Numbered from the stretch's first letter, positions 35,916 through 45,420 are shown. The stretch: DNA of 64,000 bases from Tranquillimonas alkanivorans (GCF_900115595.1 NZ_FOXA01000006.1:62001-126000); one strand, 5' to 3'. Numbers and translations: made by a program. The notes: generated from the sequence alone by a model not told the origin.

Positions 35916-35934
35916 TCATGAGGCGCCGTCATGA
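35916..35934. promoter_or_regulatory. Palindrome 3 of the cupin/LysR/CMD cluster
   Basis: TCATGA-N7-TCATGA (each arm also a palindrome), five bases after the LysR stop and about 87 bases before the CMD-protein ATG. Same ATGA-N7-TCAT form as the sites before the cupin gene. Confidence 0.55.
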
Positions 35935-36020
35935 GTGGCTTGACCCGTCGGGGCATTAAGCCGCGTGCCTCGTGCTCCACATTGGTCGGGCAACCGCTAC
36001 CCACGCCAAAGGAGTTTCCG

Positions 36021-36782
36021 ATGAAGACGTATCTCGCCGCCTCGGCCATGGCCCTCGTGGCCACCGCCGCCACCGCGCAGGACGCCGCGAGCACGTTGCC
36101 CGACGCCGTGGGCCAAGTTGCGCCCGCGCTGGAAAATTACTCCGAGAATGCCCTCTTCGGCGACGTCTGGCAGGACGAGACGCTCTCCGCCCGCGACCGC
36201 GCCCTCGTCACCTTCGCGGCGCTGATGTCCCGCAACGAGACCGGCAACCTGTCCGAGCACGCCGCGCTCGCGCTCGACGCCGGCGTCAAGCCGGCCGAGC
36301 TGTCCGAGACGATCACCCACCTCGCCTTCTACTCGGGCTGGGGCAACGCCACCGCCGCCGCCGAGGCCGTCGCCCCCATCTACGAGGCGCGCGGCGTCGC
36401 CGCCGACGCATTGCCCGCGGTCGAACCCGAGCTTCTTCCGCTCGACGAAGAGGCCGAAGCCGCGCGGCGGGAGACGGTGCAGAGCACCTATGGCGAGGTC
36501 AGCCAGGGCGTCGTGGACAACACCGAGGCGCTTCTCTTCCGCGACCTGTGGCTGCGCCCGGCGCTCGAACCGCGCGACCGCAGCCTCGTGACCGTCGCCT
36601 CGCTGATCGCCACCGGCCAGGCCGAGCAGATGACCTTCCACCTCAACCGCGCCATGGACAACGGCCTGACGCAGGACGAGGCGGGCGCGATGCTCTCGCA
36701 CCTGGCGTTCTACACCGGCTGGCCCAAGGTCTTCTCGGCGATGCCGGTCGCCAAGGAGGTCTTCCAGAGCCGCGCGGAGTAA
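36021..36782 (+). CDS. Secreted double carboxymuconolactone decarboxylase-like protein
   Basis: A 253-residue exported protein: signal peptide about 1-19 (ATA-TAQ), then two tandem CMD/AhpD-fold domains (about 40-118 and 155-250). Each has the ARDRALVTFAALMSR or PRDRSLVTVASLIAT strand-helix and an H-L-A-F-Y-(S/T)-G-W end. Neither has the CxxC pair of AhpD peroxidases, so thiol peroxidase activity is not expected. Start ATG 36021 follows AAGGAG. It opens an operon with a NADP reductase-like and a cupin gene. Confidence 0.88.
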   Translation: MKTYLAASAMALVATAATAQDAASTLPDAVGQVAPALENYSENALFGDVWQDETLSARDRALVTFAALMSRNETGNLSEHAALALDAGVKPAELSETITHLAFYSGWGNATAAAEAVAPIYEARGVAADALPAVEPELLPLDEEAEAARRETVQSTYGEVSQGVVDNTEALLFRDLWLRPALEPRDRSLVTVASLIATGQAEQMTFHLNRAMDNGLTQDEAGAMLSHLAFYTGWPKVFSAMPVAKEVFQSRAE

Positions 36783-36831
36783 AGGCGGGCCCGGCGGGGC
36801 CTCCCCCGCCGGACCCGCACAAGGAGAGCCC

Positions 36832-37467
36832 ATGAAGATCGCCATTCTCGGATCGGGCCTGATGGGCGGCACGCTCGGCCGCCTCTGGGCCGCCTGCGGT
36901 CACGACGTGACCTTCGCCTATTCCCGCAGTACCGGGAAGCTCGAGCGGCTCGCCCGTGACAGCGGCGCGACGCATGGCAGCGTGGCCGAGGCGGTGGAGG
37001 ACGCGGAAGCGATCCTCCTCGCGGTGCACTGGTCGCGGGTGGACGACGTGCTGCAGCAGGCAGGCCTCATGACCGGCCAGGTCGTTCTGAACTGCTGCGT
37101 GCCGCTCGACGACAGCAACACCGACCTCGTCGTCGGCACGACCATCTCGGGCGCCGAGCAACTGGCCGCGAGGCGCCCGGACGCCCGTTGGGTATCGTGC
37201 TTCAACACCAGCCCGTCGGAGAGCTTCGACCCGGTCTTCGCGCGCAAGGACCAGACGCCGCGCCCGCACCTGCTGGTCTGCGGCGACGACGTCGGCGCGA
37301 AGGACGTAGCCGGAAGCCTCATCCGCGACATCGGGTTCGACCCGCTGGAGGCCGGGCCGCTGCGCACCGCCCGCTTCGTCGAACCCTTCGCCATGGTCAC
37401 GGCGGAACTGGCCTATGGCCAACCCGGCGGACCCGCCCTCACCTATCGTTTCGACAAGCTGCGCTGA
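36832..37467 (+). CDS. NADP oxidoreductase, coenzyme F420-dependent-type Rossmann protein
   Basis: A 211-residue protein with an N-terminal dinucleotide-binding motif GSGLMGGTLGRLW and the F420_oxidored (pyrroline-5-carboxylate reductase-like) layout, with ILLAVHWSRVDDVL and NCCVPLDDSNTDLVVGTT. F420 itself is not expected in this group, so an NADP(H)-linked reductase of unknown substrate is the safer reading. Ribosome site AAGGAG. It lies 49 bases after the CMD gene and 21 before the cupin, in one operon. Confidence 0.83.
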   Translation: MKIAILGSGLMGGTLGRLWAACGHDVTFAYSRSTGKLERLARDSGATHGSVAEAVEDAEAILLAVHWSRVDDVLQQAGLMTGQVVLNCCVPLDDSNTDLVVGTTISGAEQLAARRPDARWVSCFNTSPSESFDPVFARKDQTPRPHLLVCGDDVGAKDVAGSLIRDIGFDPLEAGPLRTARFVEPFAMVTAELAYGQPGGPALTYRFDKLR

Positions 37468-37488
37468 TCGCGCAGGGAAAGGACCATC

Positions 37489-37884
37489 ATGAAGATCACC
37501 CGCGCAGGCACCAATCCCTCCAATCCCGGGCCCGAGGAGTACTTCACCGGCACCGTTCGCCTCGACCCGCTGTTCCAGGCGGAAGAGCCGGGGCGCACCT
37601 CGGGCGCCCACGTCACCTTCGAGCCCGGCGCCCGCACCGCCTGGCACACGCACCCGGCCGGCCAGACCCTGATCGTCACCTTCGGCCGGGGCCGTGTCCA
37701 GCGCGAGGGCGGCCCGGTTGAGGAGATCTCGCAAGGCGACGTCGTCTGGTTCCCCGCCGGCGAAAAGCACTGGCACGGCGCGGCGCCCGACACGGCGATG
37801 AGCCACATCGCCATTCAGGAAAGCATCGACGGCAGCCCCGTCACCTGGATGGAGAAAGTCTCGGACGAGGACTACGACGGCTGA
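37489..37884 (+). CDS. Cupin domain protein (cytosolic paralogue)
   Basis: A 131-residue single cupin without signal peptide: [17 protein letters not shown] as motif 1 and [18 protein letters not shown] as motif 2. Four likely metal ligands are present (three His, one Gln or Glu). Similar to CMD-associated cupins, and a paralogue of the secreted cupin at 34367. Last gene of the operon from 36021. The following 253 bases (37885-38137), up to the convergent rhaK, hold no gene I can support. Confidence 0.87.
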   Translation: MKITRAGTNPSNPGPEEYFTGTVRLDPLFQAEEPGRTSGAHVTFEPGARTAWHTHPAGQTLIVTFGRGRVQREGGPVEEISQGDVVWFPAGEKHWHGAAPDTAMSHIAIQESIDGSPVTWMEKVSDEDYDG

Positions 37885-38137
37885 ACGCTGAAGTCCGCGA
37901 CGCTCCTGCGATTGGAGGCAGGCGCGTGCGGCCGCGTCTGCCATGGCAAAGCGCGCGGCGACCGGCCGATCCCAGACCTGCTCCTAGGCAAAGCTGCGAG
38001 CTCGAGTCGTTCTCCGGGTACGCTCGGATGCGTTCCACGTCACGTTAGCATGTCGTCCGAACCACAGGCTCGCTCGCGGAAGGAAGCTGGCTGCTCAGAA
38101 AATGGGAAGCGTGCCAGACGGCAGCGGTTCCGCTGTG

Positions 38138-39499
38138 TCAGAGCGTACAACCTTGTGCCACCGCGGTCAGCCAGGCGTCGGCATACGCCGCAAGAGCCTT
38201 TGACGGCATAACCTCGTTCGCATCCTGCGCCACTCGGTTCGGGGTACTGGAGGACAAGAGGGCGGCCCCCGCTGCGGTGCCGGTGATGCCGAACGAAGGA
38301 ATGACTGGCCGCCCCGTGGCAGCGGCCAGCATTTTCAGATATTCTCCGCTGGCCGCGAAGGGACCCTCCACGACGCACGGCCCCTCGGCGCCGATCGTGA
38401 CCAGACAGGTGGCCGTCATCAGCGCGAGGTAAAAGCCGAGCGCCGCCGCCTCTTGCCCTTCGTCCTCCGGCTCACGCGTCCAGCGTCGCTGGCGCCCGCG
38501 GAAGGGGCCGGAGCCGGGTTCGACCGCCGGAAGCAGCATCACGCCGTCCTCGAGCACGCGCGCAACGTCGTCTTCGGAACAGGTCAGCTCGCGCCCGCGG
38601 CGGACCAATTCATACTCGCGCCCACCCATGAAGCGCGCCGACGGCACTGGATCTCCCAGCGCATTGACGTTGACCAGCGTGTCGCGCGTCGGGTCCAGCC
38701 GCACCGTCCGCCCGCCGACGGCCATGCAGACCACCCAGGTGCCGGTCGAGACGACCGAGAAGGGAGGCTCGCGACGTAGCAGGTGCGGGTAGAGCGAGGC
38801 GTTGCTGTCGTGGATGCCACAGAGGACCGGCAACTCCGGCAGGCCCAGCTCCAGCACCAGGTCTGGGCGGAGCGGGCCCAGCACCTCGGTCGCCTTGCGC
38901 ACCGGGGGCATGAGACGCCGCCAGTTCATCCCGTCCACGAGCGACGAGAAGCTCCCCCGATCCGGTGCCCACAGATCGGTGTGGCAACCGAGCGATGTCG
39001 CCTCGACCGCCGCGACGCCGGTCAGCTGCCACGACCAGTATTGCGGATAAGTCAGGAAGGTCGCCGCGTTCTCGGCCTCGGGGAACGTCCGCATCTGCCA
39101 GAAGAGCTGCGCACCGAGGTTGAGGCCGCACGGCAAGCGCGGCGTGCCCGTCTCCTCGAACGAAGGTCGCAGGGCGTCATACTCGGCGGCCAGCCGGTCC
39201 GGGCCGTCATGCTCGTAATCGATCACCGGCAAAGCAAGTGCGCCGTCCGCGTCGATCAGCACGCCGGTGGCGCCGTGGGTCGTGACCGCAATGGCGCCAA
39301 GTTCGTGCTCCGCCCCCAGCTCCTGCAATGAGCGCAACAGGAATGCCCAGTGCGCCTCGGTATCGTAGTGTGGGTACGGCGGGCCCGGGCGAACGCGGTT
39401 GGGCATCTTGCGCACCGCGACCTCCGCGCCGCTGGCCGTGTCGACGACGGCGACCTTCACGTTCGTCTTGCCGATGTCGAGGACTGCAACGCGGGACAT
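38138..39499 (-). CDS. rhaK: Rhamnulokinase-type FGGY carbohydrate kinase
   Basis: A 453-residue FGGY-family kinase: DIGKTNVKVAVVD phosphate-binding loop at the N-terminus, substrate-aspartate region near GIHDSNA and ATP-domain motif VSTGTWVV. In rhizobia the equivalent RhaK phosphorylates rhamnose-derived ketose and is also needed for function of the RhaSTPQ transporter. ATG 39499 lies three bases after the mutarotase stop; in-frame sequence further upstream belongs to the neighbour. Last gene of the minus-strand rha operon. Confidence 0.88.
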   Translation of the reverse strand: MSRVAVLDIGKTNVKVAVVDTASGAEVAVRKMPNRVRPGPPYPHYDTEAHWAFLLRSLQELGAEHELGAIAVTTHGATGVLIDADGALALPVIDYEHDGPDRLAAEYDALRPSFEETGTPRLPCGLNLGAQLFWQMRTFPEAENAATFLTYPQYWSWQLTGVAAVEATSLGCHTDLWAPDRGSFSSLVDGMNWRRLMPPVRKATEVLGPLRPDLVLELGLPELPVLCGIHDSNASLYPHLLRREPPFSVVSTGTWVVCMAVGGRTVRLDPTRDTLVNVNALGDPVPSARFMGGREYELVRRGRELTCSEDDVARVLEDGVMLLPAVEPGSGPFRGRQRRWTREPEDEGQEAAALGFYLALMTATCLVTIGAEGPCVVEGPFAASGEYLKMLAAATGRPVIPSFGITGTAAGAALLSSSTPNRVAQDANEVMPSKALAAYADAWLTAVAQGCTL

Positions 39500-39501
39500 G
39501 G

Positions 39502-39816
39502 TCACTCCATATGGAAGACGGTCTCGAGCGGGACCGCCACCGGCTCGTTGTCCGGATGCGTTTCCATGATGCCGGCCATGTGCGCCCACCAGCGCCGCAT
39601 CACCGGGTGGTCGGGCAGCGCGTCCATCCCGTGATCCTCGGGCCGCCAAAGCACGGCGAACAAGGTCGAGGTCTCGCGGTCGAGATGGATGGAATAGTCG
39701 CGCACGCCGGCCTCGCGCAGAAGCTCCGACAGCTCCGGCCAGATCTCGTCGTGGCGGCGCTTGTACTCGGCCTCCTGCCCCGGGAAGAGCTTCATCCTGA
39801 ACGCGTACTTCTCCAT
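39502..39816 (-). CDS. rhaM: L-rhamnose mutarotase (RhaM/RhaU)
   Basis: A 104-residue protein, the usual length. It has the [28 protein letters not shown] opening, with the catalytic-region histidine, and the [13 protein letters not shown] end. It interconverts alpha and beta anomers of L-rhamnose. ATG 39816 shares a base with the preceding permease stop (TGATG); a GTG one codon earlier is unlikely. In rhizobial nomenclature the gene is rhaU. Confidence 0.92.
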   Translation of the reverse strand: MEKYAFRMKLFPGQEAEYKRRHDEIWPELSELLREAGVRDYSIHLDRETSTLFAVLWRPEDHGMDALPDHPVMRRWWAHMAGIMETHPDNEPVAVPLETVFHME

Positions 39817-40820
39817 CACGCCCTCCGCGCGCGCAGAAGCGCGATCAGTCGGGGAAGGGCGATCACTCCGATCAGAAGCGCACCGATGAAGATCGACATG
39901 ACGATGCCCGGCACGTTCAGCAGGCCCAGACCGAAGGTCACCATCCCCATCACCAGCGCCGCGATCACGACGCCCAGGATCGAGCCTGACCCGCCAAGGA
40001 TCGACACCCCGCCCAGCACCACCATCGTCACGATTTCCAGCTCCCAGGCATAGGCGATGGAGGGCCGGGTGGAGCCCAGGCGCGAGGTCAGGCAGATGGC
40101 AGCGACCCCGGACATCAGGCCGGTCAGCAGGAACAGCGTCATCTTGATGCGCTGCACCCGGACGCCCGAGAAGACGGCCGCCGTCGGGTTGTTGCCGATG
40201 ACATAGATGCGCCGTCCGAAGTTGGTCGCGTGCAGCAGGATGCCGTAGATCAAGGCAAGGATCAGGAAGACGACCAGTTCGAAGCTGATCACCCAGAACA
40301 CATAGCCCTGCCCGAAATACGCGAAGCTGGAGGGATAGCCGTTATAAGCCTCGTCGCCGAGGACGATATAGGCGATCCCGCGGAACAGGCTCATGGTGCC
40401 GATGGTGACGACGATCGACGGCAGGCCCAGCCGCGTCACCAGCACCCCGTTGAACGCGCCGCAGAGCAATCCGACACCCAGCCCGATTGCCACTAGCCCC
40501 GGCGTGCCGATGCCGAACTGAAGCGCGTAGCCCATCGCGGTCGAGGCGAGCGCGATGATCCCCGCCACGCTCAGGTCGATCTCGCCCGAGATGATCAGGA
40601 GCGCCATCGCGAAGCCGATCATCGCCTTCTCGGTGAAGTTGAAGGTCGCGTCGCTCAGGTTCCAGGGATTCAGAAAATAGGGGCTGGCCTGCGTGTTGGC
40701 GATGAAGATCAGGACGGCCACGCCGATCAGCAGCGCCTCCCACGAGCGCAGCACCCGCTGGCTGCGGCTGGTCAGCCGGTCGGGGACGTGGCGGGGGCGG
40801 GTTCCTTCGCTCAGGCTCAT
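39816..40820 (-). CDS. rhaQ: Rhamnose ABC transporter permease (RhaQ-like)
   Basis: A 334-residue permease of the ribose/xylose (BPD_transp_2) family with 8-10 spans. It has the [22 protein letters not shown] segment and the [15 protein letters not shown] motif. ATG 40820 overlaps the preceding stop (ATGA). Forms the channel together with RhaP. Confidence 0.9.
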   Translation of the reverse strand: MSLSEGTRPRHVPDRLTSRSQRVLRSWEALLIGVAVLIFIANTQASPYFLNPWNLSDATFNFTEKAMIGFAMALLIISGEIDLSVAGIIALASTAMGYALQFGIGTPGLVAIGLGVGLLCGAFNGVLVTRLGLPSIVVTIGTMSLFRGIAYIVLGDEAYNGYPSSFAYFGQGYVFWVISFELVVFLILALIYGILLHATNFGRRIYVIGNNPTAAVFSGVRVQRIKMTLFLLTGLMSGVAAICLTSRLGSTRPSIAYAWELEIVTMVVLGGVSILGGSGSILGVVIAALVMGMVTFGLGLLNVPGIVMSIFIGALLIGVIALPRLIALLRARRA

Positions 40821-41800
40821 TGCGCATGCTCCGCCGATTTGAGGATGACGCGGCCCTTGCTGCGCTCGCCGCGCGCGTTGAAGGCGACCGCGATGATGAT
40901 GGCCGCGCCCGAGATGGCGAGTTGCCAGAAGGGCGAGATACCGGCGACGGGCAGCGCGTTCTTGATAACGCCCAGGAACAGCGCCCCCAGGACCGCTCCG
41001 CCCACCGTGCCGATGCCGCCCGCGATCGAGATGCCCCCGATCACGCAGGCCGCGACCACGTCGAGCTCGAAGCCACCCGCCACGTCGACATAGGCCACGG
41101 CATACCGGGACACCCAGAGATACCCGCACAGCCCGGCCAGCCCGCCTGCGATGGTGAAAGCCATGAAGCGCGTGAAGCCGACCGAGATACCGGTATAGAC
41201 CGCCGCGTGCGGGTTGCCACCCACGGCATAGAAGGCGCGGCCTAGCCCCGTCCGCCCGATCAGCACCACGAACAGCCCGACGATCAGAAGCGCGATCCAG
41301 GACAGGACGGGCAGGCCCAGGAATTCGGCGCGGGGGAAGGCCTTGAAGCCGCCGCTCATCTCGTGCGCGTTGATCCAGGCCCCATCCGAGATCAGGAAGA
41401 TGACCCCGCGATAAATCGTCAGCGTGCCCAGCGTCACCACGATGGGCGGAATGTCGAGCTTCCAGACCAGGATGCCATTGAACATCCCCATCACCACGCC
41501 CATGCCGATGGCCAGCGCGATCAGGGCGATCACCGGCACGCCGGGCGCGGTGGCGTTGATCATCGCCACGACCATGCCCGTCAGCGCAAGGTTCGAGGCG
41601 AGCGAGAGGTCGATGCACTTGGTCAGGATCACCGCCATCTGCCCCAGCGCCAGGATGATCAGGATGGAGGTGTCGTTGAACACGCCCGCCAAATTCGACG
41701 GGGCCGCGAAGCCTGCGAACCGCGTCTCCACCAGCAGGATGAGCGCGATGACGGCGGCGAGCAGGATCGCCTCGCGCGATTTCAGGAACTTCGCGATCAT
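40817..41800 (-). CDS. rhaP: Rhamnose ABC transporter permease (RhaP-like)
   Basis: A 327-residue permease of the ribose family with 8-10 spans. Family marks are CIDLSLASNLALTGMVVAM, GTLTIYRGVIF and the VIGGISIAGGIGTVGGAVLGAL block. ATG 41800 overlaps the rhaT stop codon (ATGA), and its own stop overlaps rhaQ, so the operon is tightly coupled. Confidence 0.9.
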   Translation of the reverse strand: MIAKFLKSREAILLAAVIALILLVETRFAGFAAPSNLAGVFNDTSILIILALGQMAVILTKCIDLSLASNLALTGMVVAMINATAPGVPVIALIALAIGMGVVMGMFNGILVWKLDIPPIVVTLGTLTIYRGVIFLISDGAWINAHEMSGGFKAFPRAEFLGLPVLSWIALLIVGLFVVLIGRTGLGRAFYAVGGNPHAAVYTGISVGFTRFMAFTIAGGLAGLCGYLWVSRYAVAYVDVAGGFELDVVAACVIGGISIAGGIGTVGGAVLGALFLGVIKNALPVAGISPFWQLAISGAAIIIAVAFNARGERSKGRVILKSAEHAQ

Positions 41801-43335
41801 GCGGCTTCCTCCAGTCCCGCTGCGGCGCGCACCAACGTCTCGGGCGTCAGATCGGCCCGGTCGTACTCCGCCGCCATGCGCCCCTCGCGCATCACGATGA
41901 CGCGGTCGGACATGCCTAGGATTTCCGGAATTTCGGAGCTGACCATGATGACCGACAGGCCCTCGGCGGCGAGCTCGGCCATGAACTCGTGCACGGCCGC
42001 CTTGCTTCCGACGTCGATGCCCTTGGTCGGCTCGTCCAGGATGATGACCTTGGGCTTGGTGGCCAGCCACTTGGCGATCACCACCTTCTGCTGGTTGCCG
42101 CCCGACAGGTTGCCCACGTCCTGATCCAGCGAAGCCGCCCGCAGGTCCAGCCGCTGCGTGTACTCCCGCGCCAGTCGAAACTCCTCGGCCATCCGCAGAA
42201 ACCCGCTGCGCGACGTGCGGTCGAGCGACGGCAGCGTCACATTTTGAAAAATCGGCAGCGCGGTGATCGCGCCCTGCTTGCCCCGATCCTCTGGCACATA
42301 GACGATGCCCTGCGCGATGGCCTCGGTCGGGGAACGGATCACCGCCACCTTGCCGTCGATCCGGATCGCGCCTTTCGAAGGCCGCGTCACACCGAAAAGC
42401 GCCTGCATGAACTCGGACCGGCCCGCGCCGACGAGGCCGTAGAAGCCCAGAATCTCGCCCTTGCGCAGCGTGAAGTTGATGTCCGCGAACTCGGTCGGGT
42501 GCGAGTAGCCGACGACCTTGAGCACCTCGCCGCCCAGAACCGGGTGGCGCTGGGGGAAGATCTGGTCGACCGAGCGGCCGACCATCAGCTCCACCAGCCG
42601 ATCCTCGCTCGTCTCGTCCAGCCGCCCGGCGCCCACCATCTCTCCGTCGCGGAAGACGGTGTAGCGATCGGCGATGCGGAAGACCTCGTCGAACTTGTGG
42701 CTGATGAAGAGGATCGCCTTTCCTTCGGCCTTCAGCCGCTCGACCAGCTCGTAAAGCTCCTCGATCTCTTTCTGCGACAGCGCCGCCGTCGGCTCGTCCA
42801 TCACCACCACGCGCGCCTCGACCGACAGGGCGCGAGCGATGGCGACGAGGTGCTTGTTGGCGATGCCCAGCTCGCGCAGCGGGATCGTCGGGTCGATCCG
42901 TGCGCCGACGCGGTCGAGGATCGCCGTCGCCTCGCGGTTCATCCGCGCCCAGTCCATCAGCCCCAGCCGCGTGTGCGGGGCGTGGCCGAGGAAGATGTTC
43001 TCGCCCACCGAAAGTTCGTCGAACAGCACCGTTTCCTGGTGGATCGCGGTTACGCCAGCGTCGGCCGCCGCGGTGGCCGTGGCAAAGCGCATCGGCTCGC
43101 CATCAACCCGGATCTCGCCTTCGTCGGGCTGATAGATGCCGGTGAGGATCTTCACCAGCGTGCTCTTGCCCGCGCCGTTCTCGCCGATCAGCGCCGTCAC
43201 CTCGCCCGGCCGCAGCTCCAGCGCCACGTCCGACAGCGCCTTCACACCGGGAAAGCTTTTCGAGATGCCGCGCAGTTCGAGCACCGGCGCCGCCGTGTCG
43301 GCCGCTGCGCGCGGGCTGTAGTCCTTCGGTGCCAT
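41797..43335 (-). CDS. rhaT: Rhamnose ABC transporter ATP-binding protein (RhaT), double ABC domain
   Basis: A 512-residue sugar-import ATPase with two ABC domains, as in RbsA/XylG. The first (about 18-250) has Walker A GENGAGKST and Walker B VVMDEPTAAL; its signature is altered (LGIANKHLVAIARAL). The second (about 265-500) has the usual non-canonical GLVGAGRSEF in place of Walker A, signature LSGGNQQKV and VIILDEPTKGID. ATG 43335 lies 52 bases after rhaS. Confidence 0.92.
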   Translation of the reverse strand: MAPKDYSPRAAADTAAPVLELRGISKSFPGVKALSDVALELRPGEVTALIGENGAGKSTLVKILTGIYQPDEGEIRVDGEPMRFATATAAADAGVTAIHQETVLFDELSVGENIFLGHAPHTRLGLMDWARMNREATAILDRVGARIDPTIPLRELGIANKHLVAIARALSVEARVVVMDEPTAALSQKEIEELYELVERLKAEGKAILFISHKFDEVFRIADRYTVFRDGEMVGAGRLDETSEDRLVELMVGRSVDQIFPQRHPVLGGEVLKVVGYSHPTEFADINFTLRKGEILGFYGLVGAGRSEFMQALFGVTRPSKGAIRIDGKVAVIRSPTEAIAQGIVYVPEDRGKQGAITALPIFQNVTLPSLDRTSRSGFLRMAEEFRLAREYTQRLDLRAASLDQDVGNLSGGNQQKVVIAKWLATKPKVIILDEPTKGIDVGSKAAVHEFMAELAAEGLSVIMVSSEIPEILGMSDRVIVMREGRMAAEYDRADLTPETLVRAAAGLEEAA

Positions 43336-43387
43336 GTGGTGTCGTCCCGAATGGGGTGCAGCGGAGCCGGAGCCCCGCCGCAGGGAA

Positions 43388-44389
43388 TCAGAAGACGCTC
43401 TTGAACTCGTCGATGTTGCTGGCGTCGTACTTGAACGGCTCGGACATCGCCGCCTCGTTGTTGTCGTCCAACGTGGCGCTGCCCATCCGGCCCATGCCGA
43501 CCTCGGCGCCTGGCTCGGCCTCGGCCTGGTCGGTGGCGAGGTTGTAGGCCAGATACGTCGTCGCATAGCCCAGATCGACCGGGTTCCAGATGGCGAACGA
43601 CTTGGACGCCCCGCTCTCGACGGCGCCGGCCATTTCCGAGGGCAGGCCCAGCCCTGTGACGTTCACCTCACCGATCTTGCCGGCATCCGCCACGGCCTGC
43701 GCGGCGGCGACGATGCCGACCGAGGTGGGCGCGATGATGGCGTCGAGATCGGGATAGGTCTGCATGAGGCCTTGCGCCTCGCGGTAGGACTTGTCGGCCA
43801 GATCGTCGCCGTAGACCGTCGCCACGACGTTGATGTCGGGATACTGGTCCATGACCTTGTTCATTTCCTCGATCCAGATGTTCTGGTTCGTCGAGGTCGA
43901 GGTTGCGGACAGCACCGCCACGTCGCCGCCTTCAGGCAACTCGTCCGCGGCAAGCTTGATGATGGTCTGGCCGATCAGCTCGTGCGAGGACGGCGACAGG
44001 TGCATCTCACGGCCCTCGGGCGCGACGCCGCTGTCCCACGAGATCACGGTGATGCCGCGCTGCATCGCCTTCTTCAGGGCCGGCACCAGTGCGTCGGGGT
44101 CGTTGGCCGACACGGCAATGGCGTCCACCTGCTGCGCAATGAGCGAGTTGATCACCTCGATCTGGCCCTCGGCGGTCGTGTCGGTCGGGCCGGTATAGAT
44201 GATTTCGACGTTGCCGATCTCTTCGGCCGCTTCCTCGGCCCCGCGGTTCGCGGCCTCGAAAAAGCCGTTGCCCAGCGACTTCACCACAAGCGCGATGCGC
44301 ACGTCGTCGTCCTGAGCCATGGCTGCGGTCGACCCTAAAAGCGCCGCGCCCAGCGACAGTCCCGCGGCCAGTTTCGTCAATGTCTTCAT
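43388..44389 (-). CDS. rhaS: Rhamnose ABC transporter substrate-binding protein (RhaS)
   Basis: A 333-residue periplasmic binding protein of the ribose (Peripla_BP_4) family. Signal peptide about 1-25 (TAAMAQ), then RIALVVKSLGNGFF and the AISANDPDALVPALKKA-type strand (VSANDPDALVP) with WDSGV. It captures L-rhamnose for RhaTPQ. The name follows the rhizobial transporter nomenclature and is unrelated to the E. coli activator RhaS. Confidence 0.92.
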   Translation of the reverse strand: MKTLTKLAAGLSLGAALLGSTAAMAQDDDVRIALVVKSLGNGFFEAANRGAEEAAEEIGNVEIIYTGPTDTTAEGQIEVINSLIAQQVDAIAVSANDPDALVPALKKAMQRGITVISWDSGVAPEGREMHLSPSSHELIGQTIIKLAADELPEGGDVAVLSATSTSTNQNIWIEEMNKVMDQYPDINVVATVYGDDLADKSYREAQGLMQTYPDLDAIIAPTSVGIVAAAQAVADAGKIGEVNVTGLGLPSEMAGAVESGASKSFAIWNPVDLGYATTYLAYNLATDQAEAEPGAEVGMGRMGSATLDDNNEAAMSEPFKYDASNIDEFKSVF

Positions 44390-44426
44390 GTCTGTTCTCC
44401 TCCCAGTGAACCTTGAGCAGCCCGGC

Positions 44427-45233
44427 CTATCCGGCCTTCGGCTCCTCCTCTTCCGCGGCGCCCGATCGCGCCACGATCAGCGAGACACCCGCCGCCTCCA
44501 GAAGCGCAGCATGGGCGTCCTCGATCCCTTCGTCCGTAATGACGGTCGTGATGCGGTCCAGCGGACACAGGATAAGGCTCGAGCGCTTCTTGAACTTCGA
44601 GCTGTCCACCAGGATCACGACCTCGTCCGCCTGCCCGATCAGCTTCTCCTCGGCCTGGATGATCAGGGGGTCCTGCTCCATCACGCCGAGCCGCCCGATG
44701 GCCTGGCAGCCCATGAACATGCGCCGGGCATAGAAGTTGCGGGTCACGTCGTTGTCGAACGGGCTGAGCACGATGTTCTGCTCGCGGTAGATCGTGCCCC
44801 CCGACAGCATCACCGTGTTCTTCGAATTCTTCAGCAGGTGCTCGGCGATCGGGAACGAGTTGGTGAACACCTGGCAGCGCCGGTTGGCCAGCGGGTGCAC
44901 CATCTGGAACGTCGTGGTGCCGCCGTTGATGATGATGGGATCCCCGTCCTCGCACAGGTCCACCGCCGCCTTGGCAATGGCGCGCTTCTGCGCGATGCGC
45001 AGCGTCTGGTTCAGCGAGAACGGGCGTCCGGCCAGTCCCACGAATTGCGGCGGCGTGATCGATTCCGCCCCGCCCCGCACGCGACGAAGCTTTTTCTGCA
45101 TGTGAAGCGTGGCGATGTCGCGCCGGATCGTCGCCTCGGACGACTCAGTCAGCTCGACCATCTCGGCCACCGTCACCACGGGCTTCGATTGAACCGCTGA
45201 AAGTATGATCCGGTGGCGCTCGGTCTCGTGCAT
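44427..45233 (-). CDS. rhaR: DeoR family regulator of rhamnose catabolism (RhaR)
   Basis: A 268-residue DeoR protein: N-terminal winged helix (about 1-60; VTVAEMVELTESSEATIRRDIATLHMQKKLRRVRGGA) and a sugar-phosphate sensing DeoRC domain with INGGTTTFQM. ATG 45233 follows GGGAGG; a frame extension to 45284 covers the promoter and is rejected. It opens the minus-strand rha operon and faces rhaD across a promoter region rich in TGATYGA heptamers. In rhizobia RhaR is a negative regulator. Confidence 0.9.
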   Translation of the reverse strand: MHETERHRIILSAVQSKPVVTVAEMVELTESSEATIRRDIATLHMQKKLRRVRGGAESITPPQFVGLAGRPFSLNQTLRIAQKRAIAKAAVDLCEDGDPIIINGGTTTFQMVHPLANRRCQVFTNSFPIAEHLLKNSKNTVMLSGGTIYREQNIVLSPFDNDVTRNFYARRMFMGCQAIGRLGVMEQDPLIIQAEEKLIGQADEVVILVDSSKFKKRSSLILCPLDRITTVITDEGIEDAHAALLEAAGVSLIVARSGAAEEEEPKAG

Positions 45234-45280
45234 GCCTCGTCCTCCCTCGCCGCCAGCATTCTCCGGCTCAACCGTCACTG

Positions 45281-45350
45281 TCAATCAAAAATGATCGAAC
45301 CTGAGCGCTTTGCAGGCGCAGCATGATCGACTGTGATCGGAAATGATTGA
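45281..45350. promoter_or_regulatory. RhaR operator array: five TGATYGA-type heptamers
   Basis: TGATCGA at 45292-45298 and 45324-45330, TGATCGG at 45334-45340, TGATTGA at 45344-45350, and inverted TCAATCA at 45281-45287. The last three direct copies start exactly 10 bp apart. They fill the rhaR/rhaD divergent promoter and are the expected DeoR-type binding sites. Confidence 0.65.
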
Positions 45351-45420
45351 CCCGTGCGATCCTTTCGGCAATGGTTGCCGCGACGCACGGCGGGCCCACG
45401 GGCCCTTTAGGGAGGACATC

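Noticed and set aside
36021-36782. Calling the CMD protein an AhpD-type alkylhydroperoxidase
   Set aside because: Neither domain has the CxxC pair.
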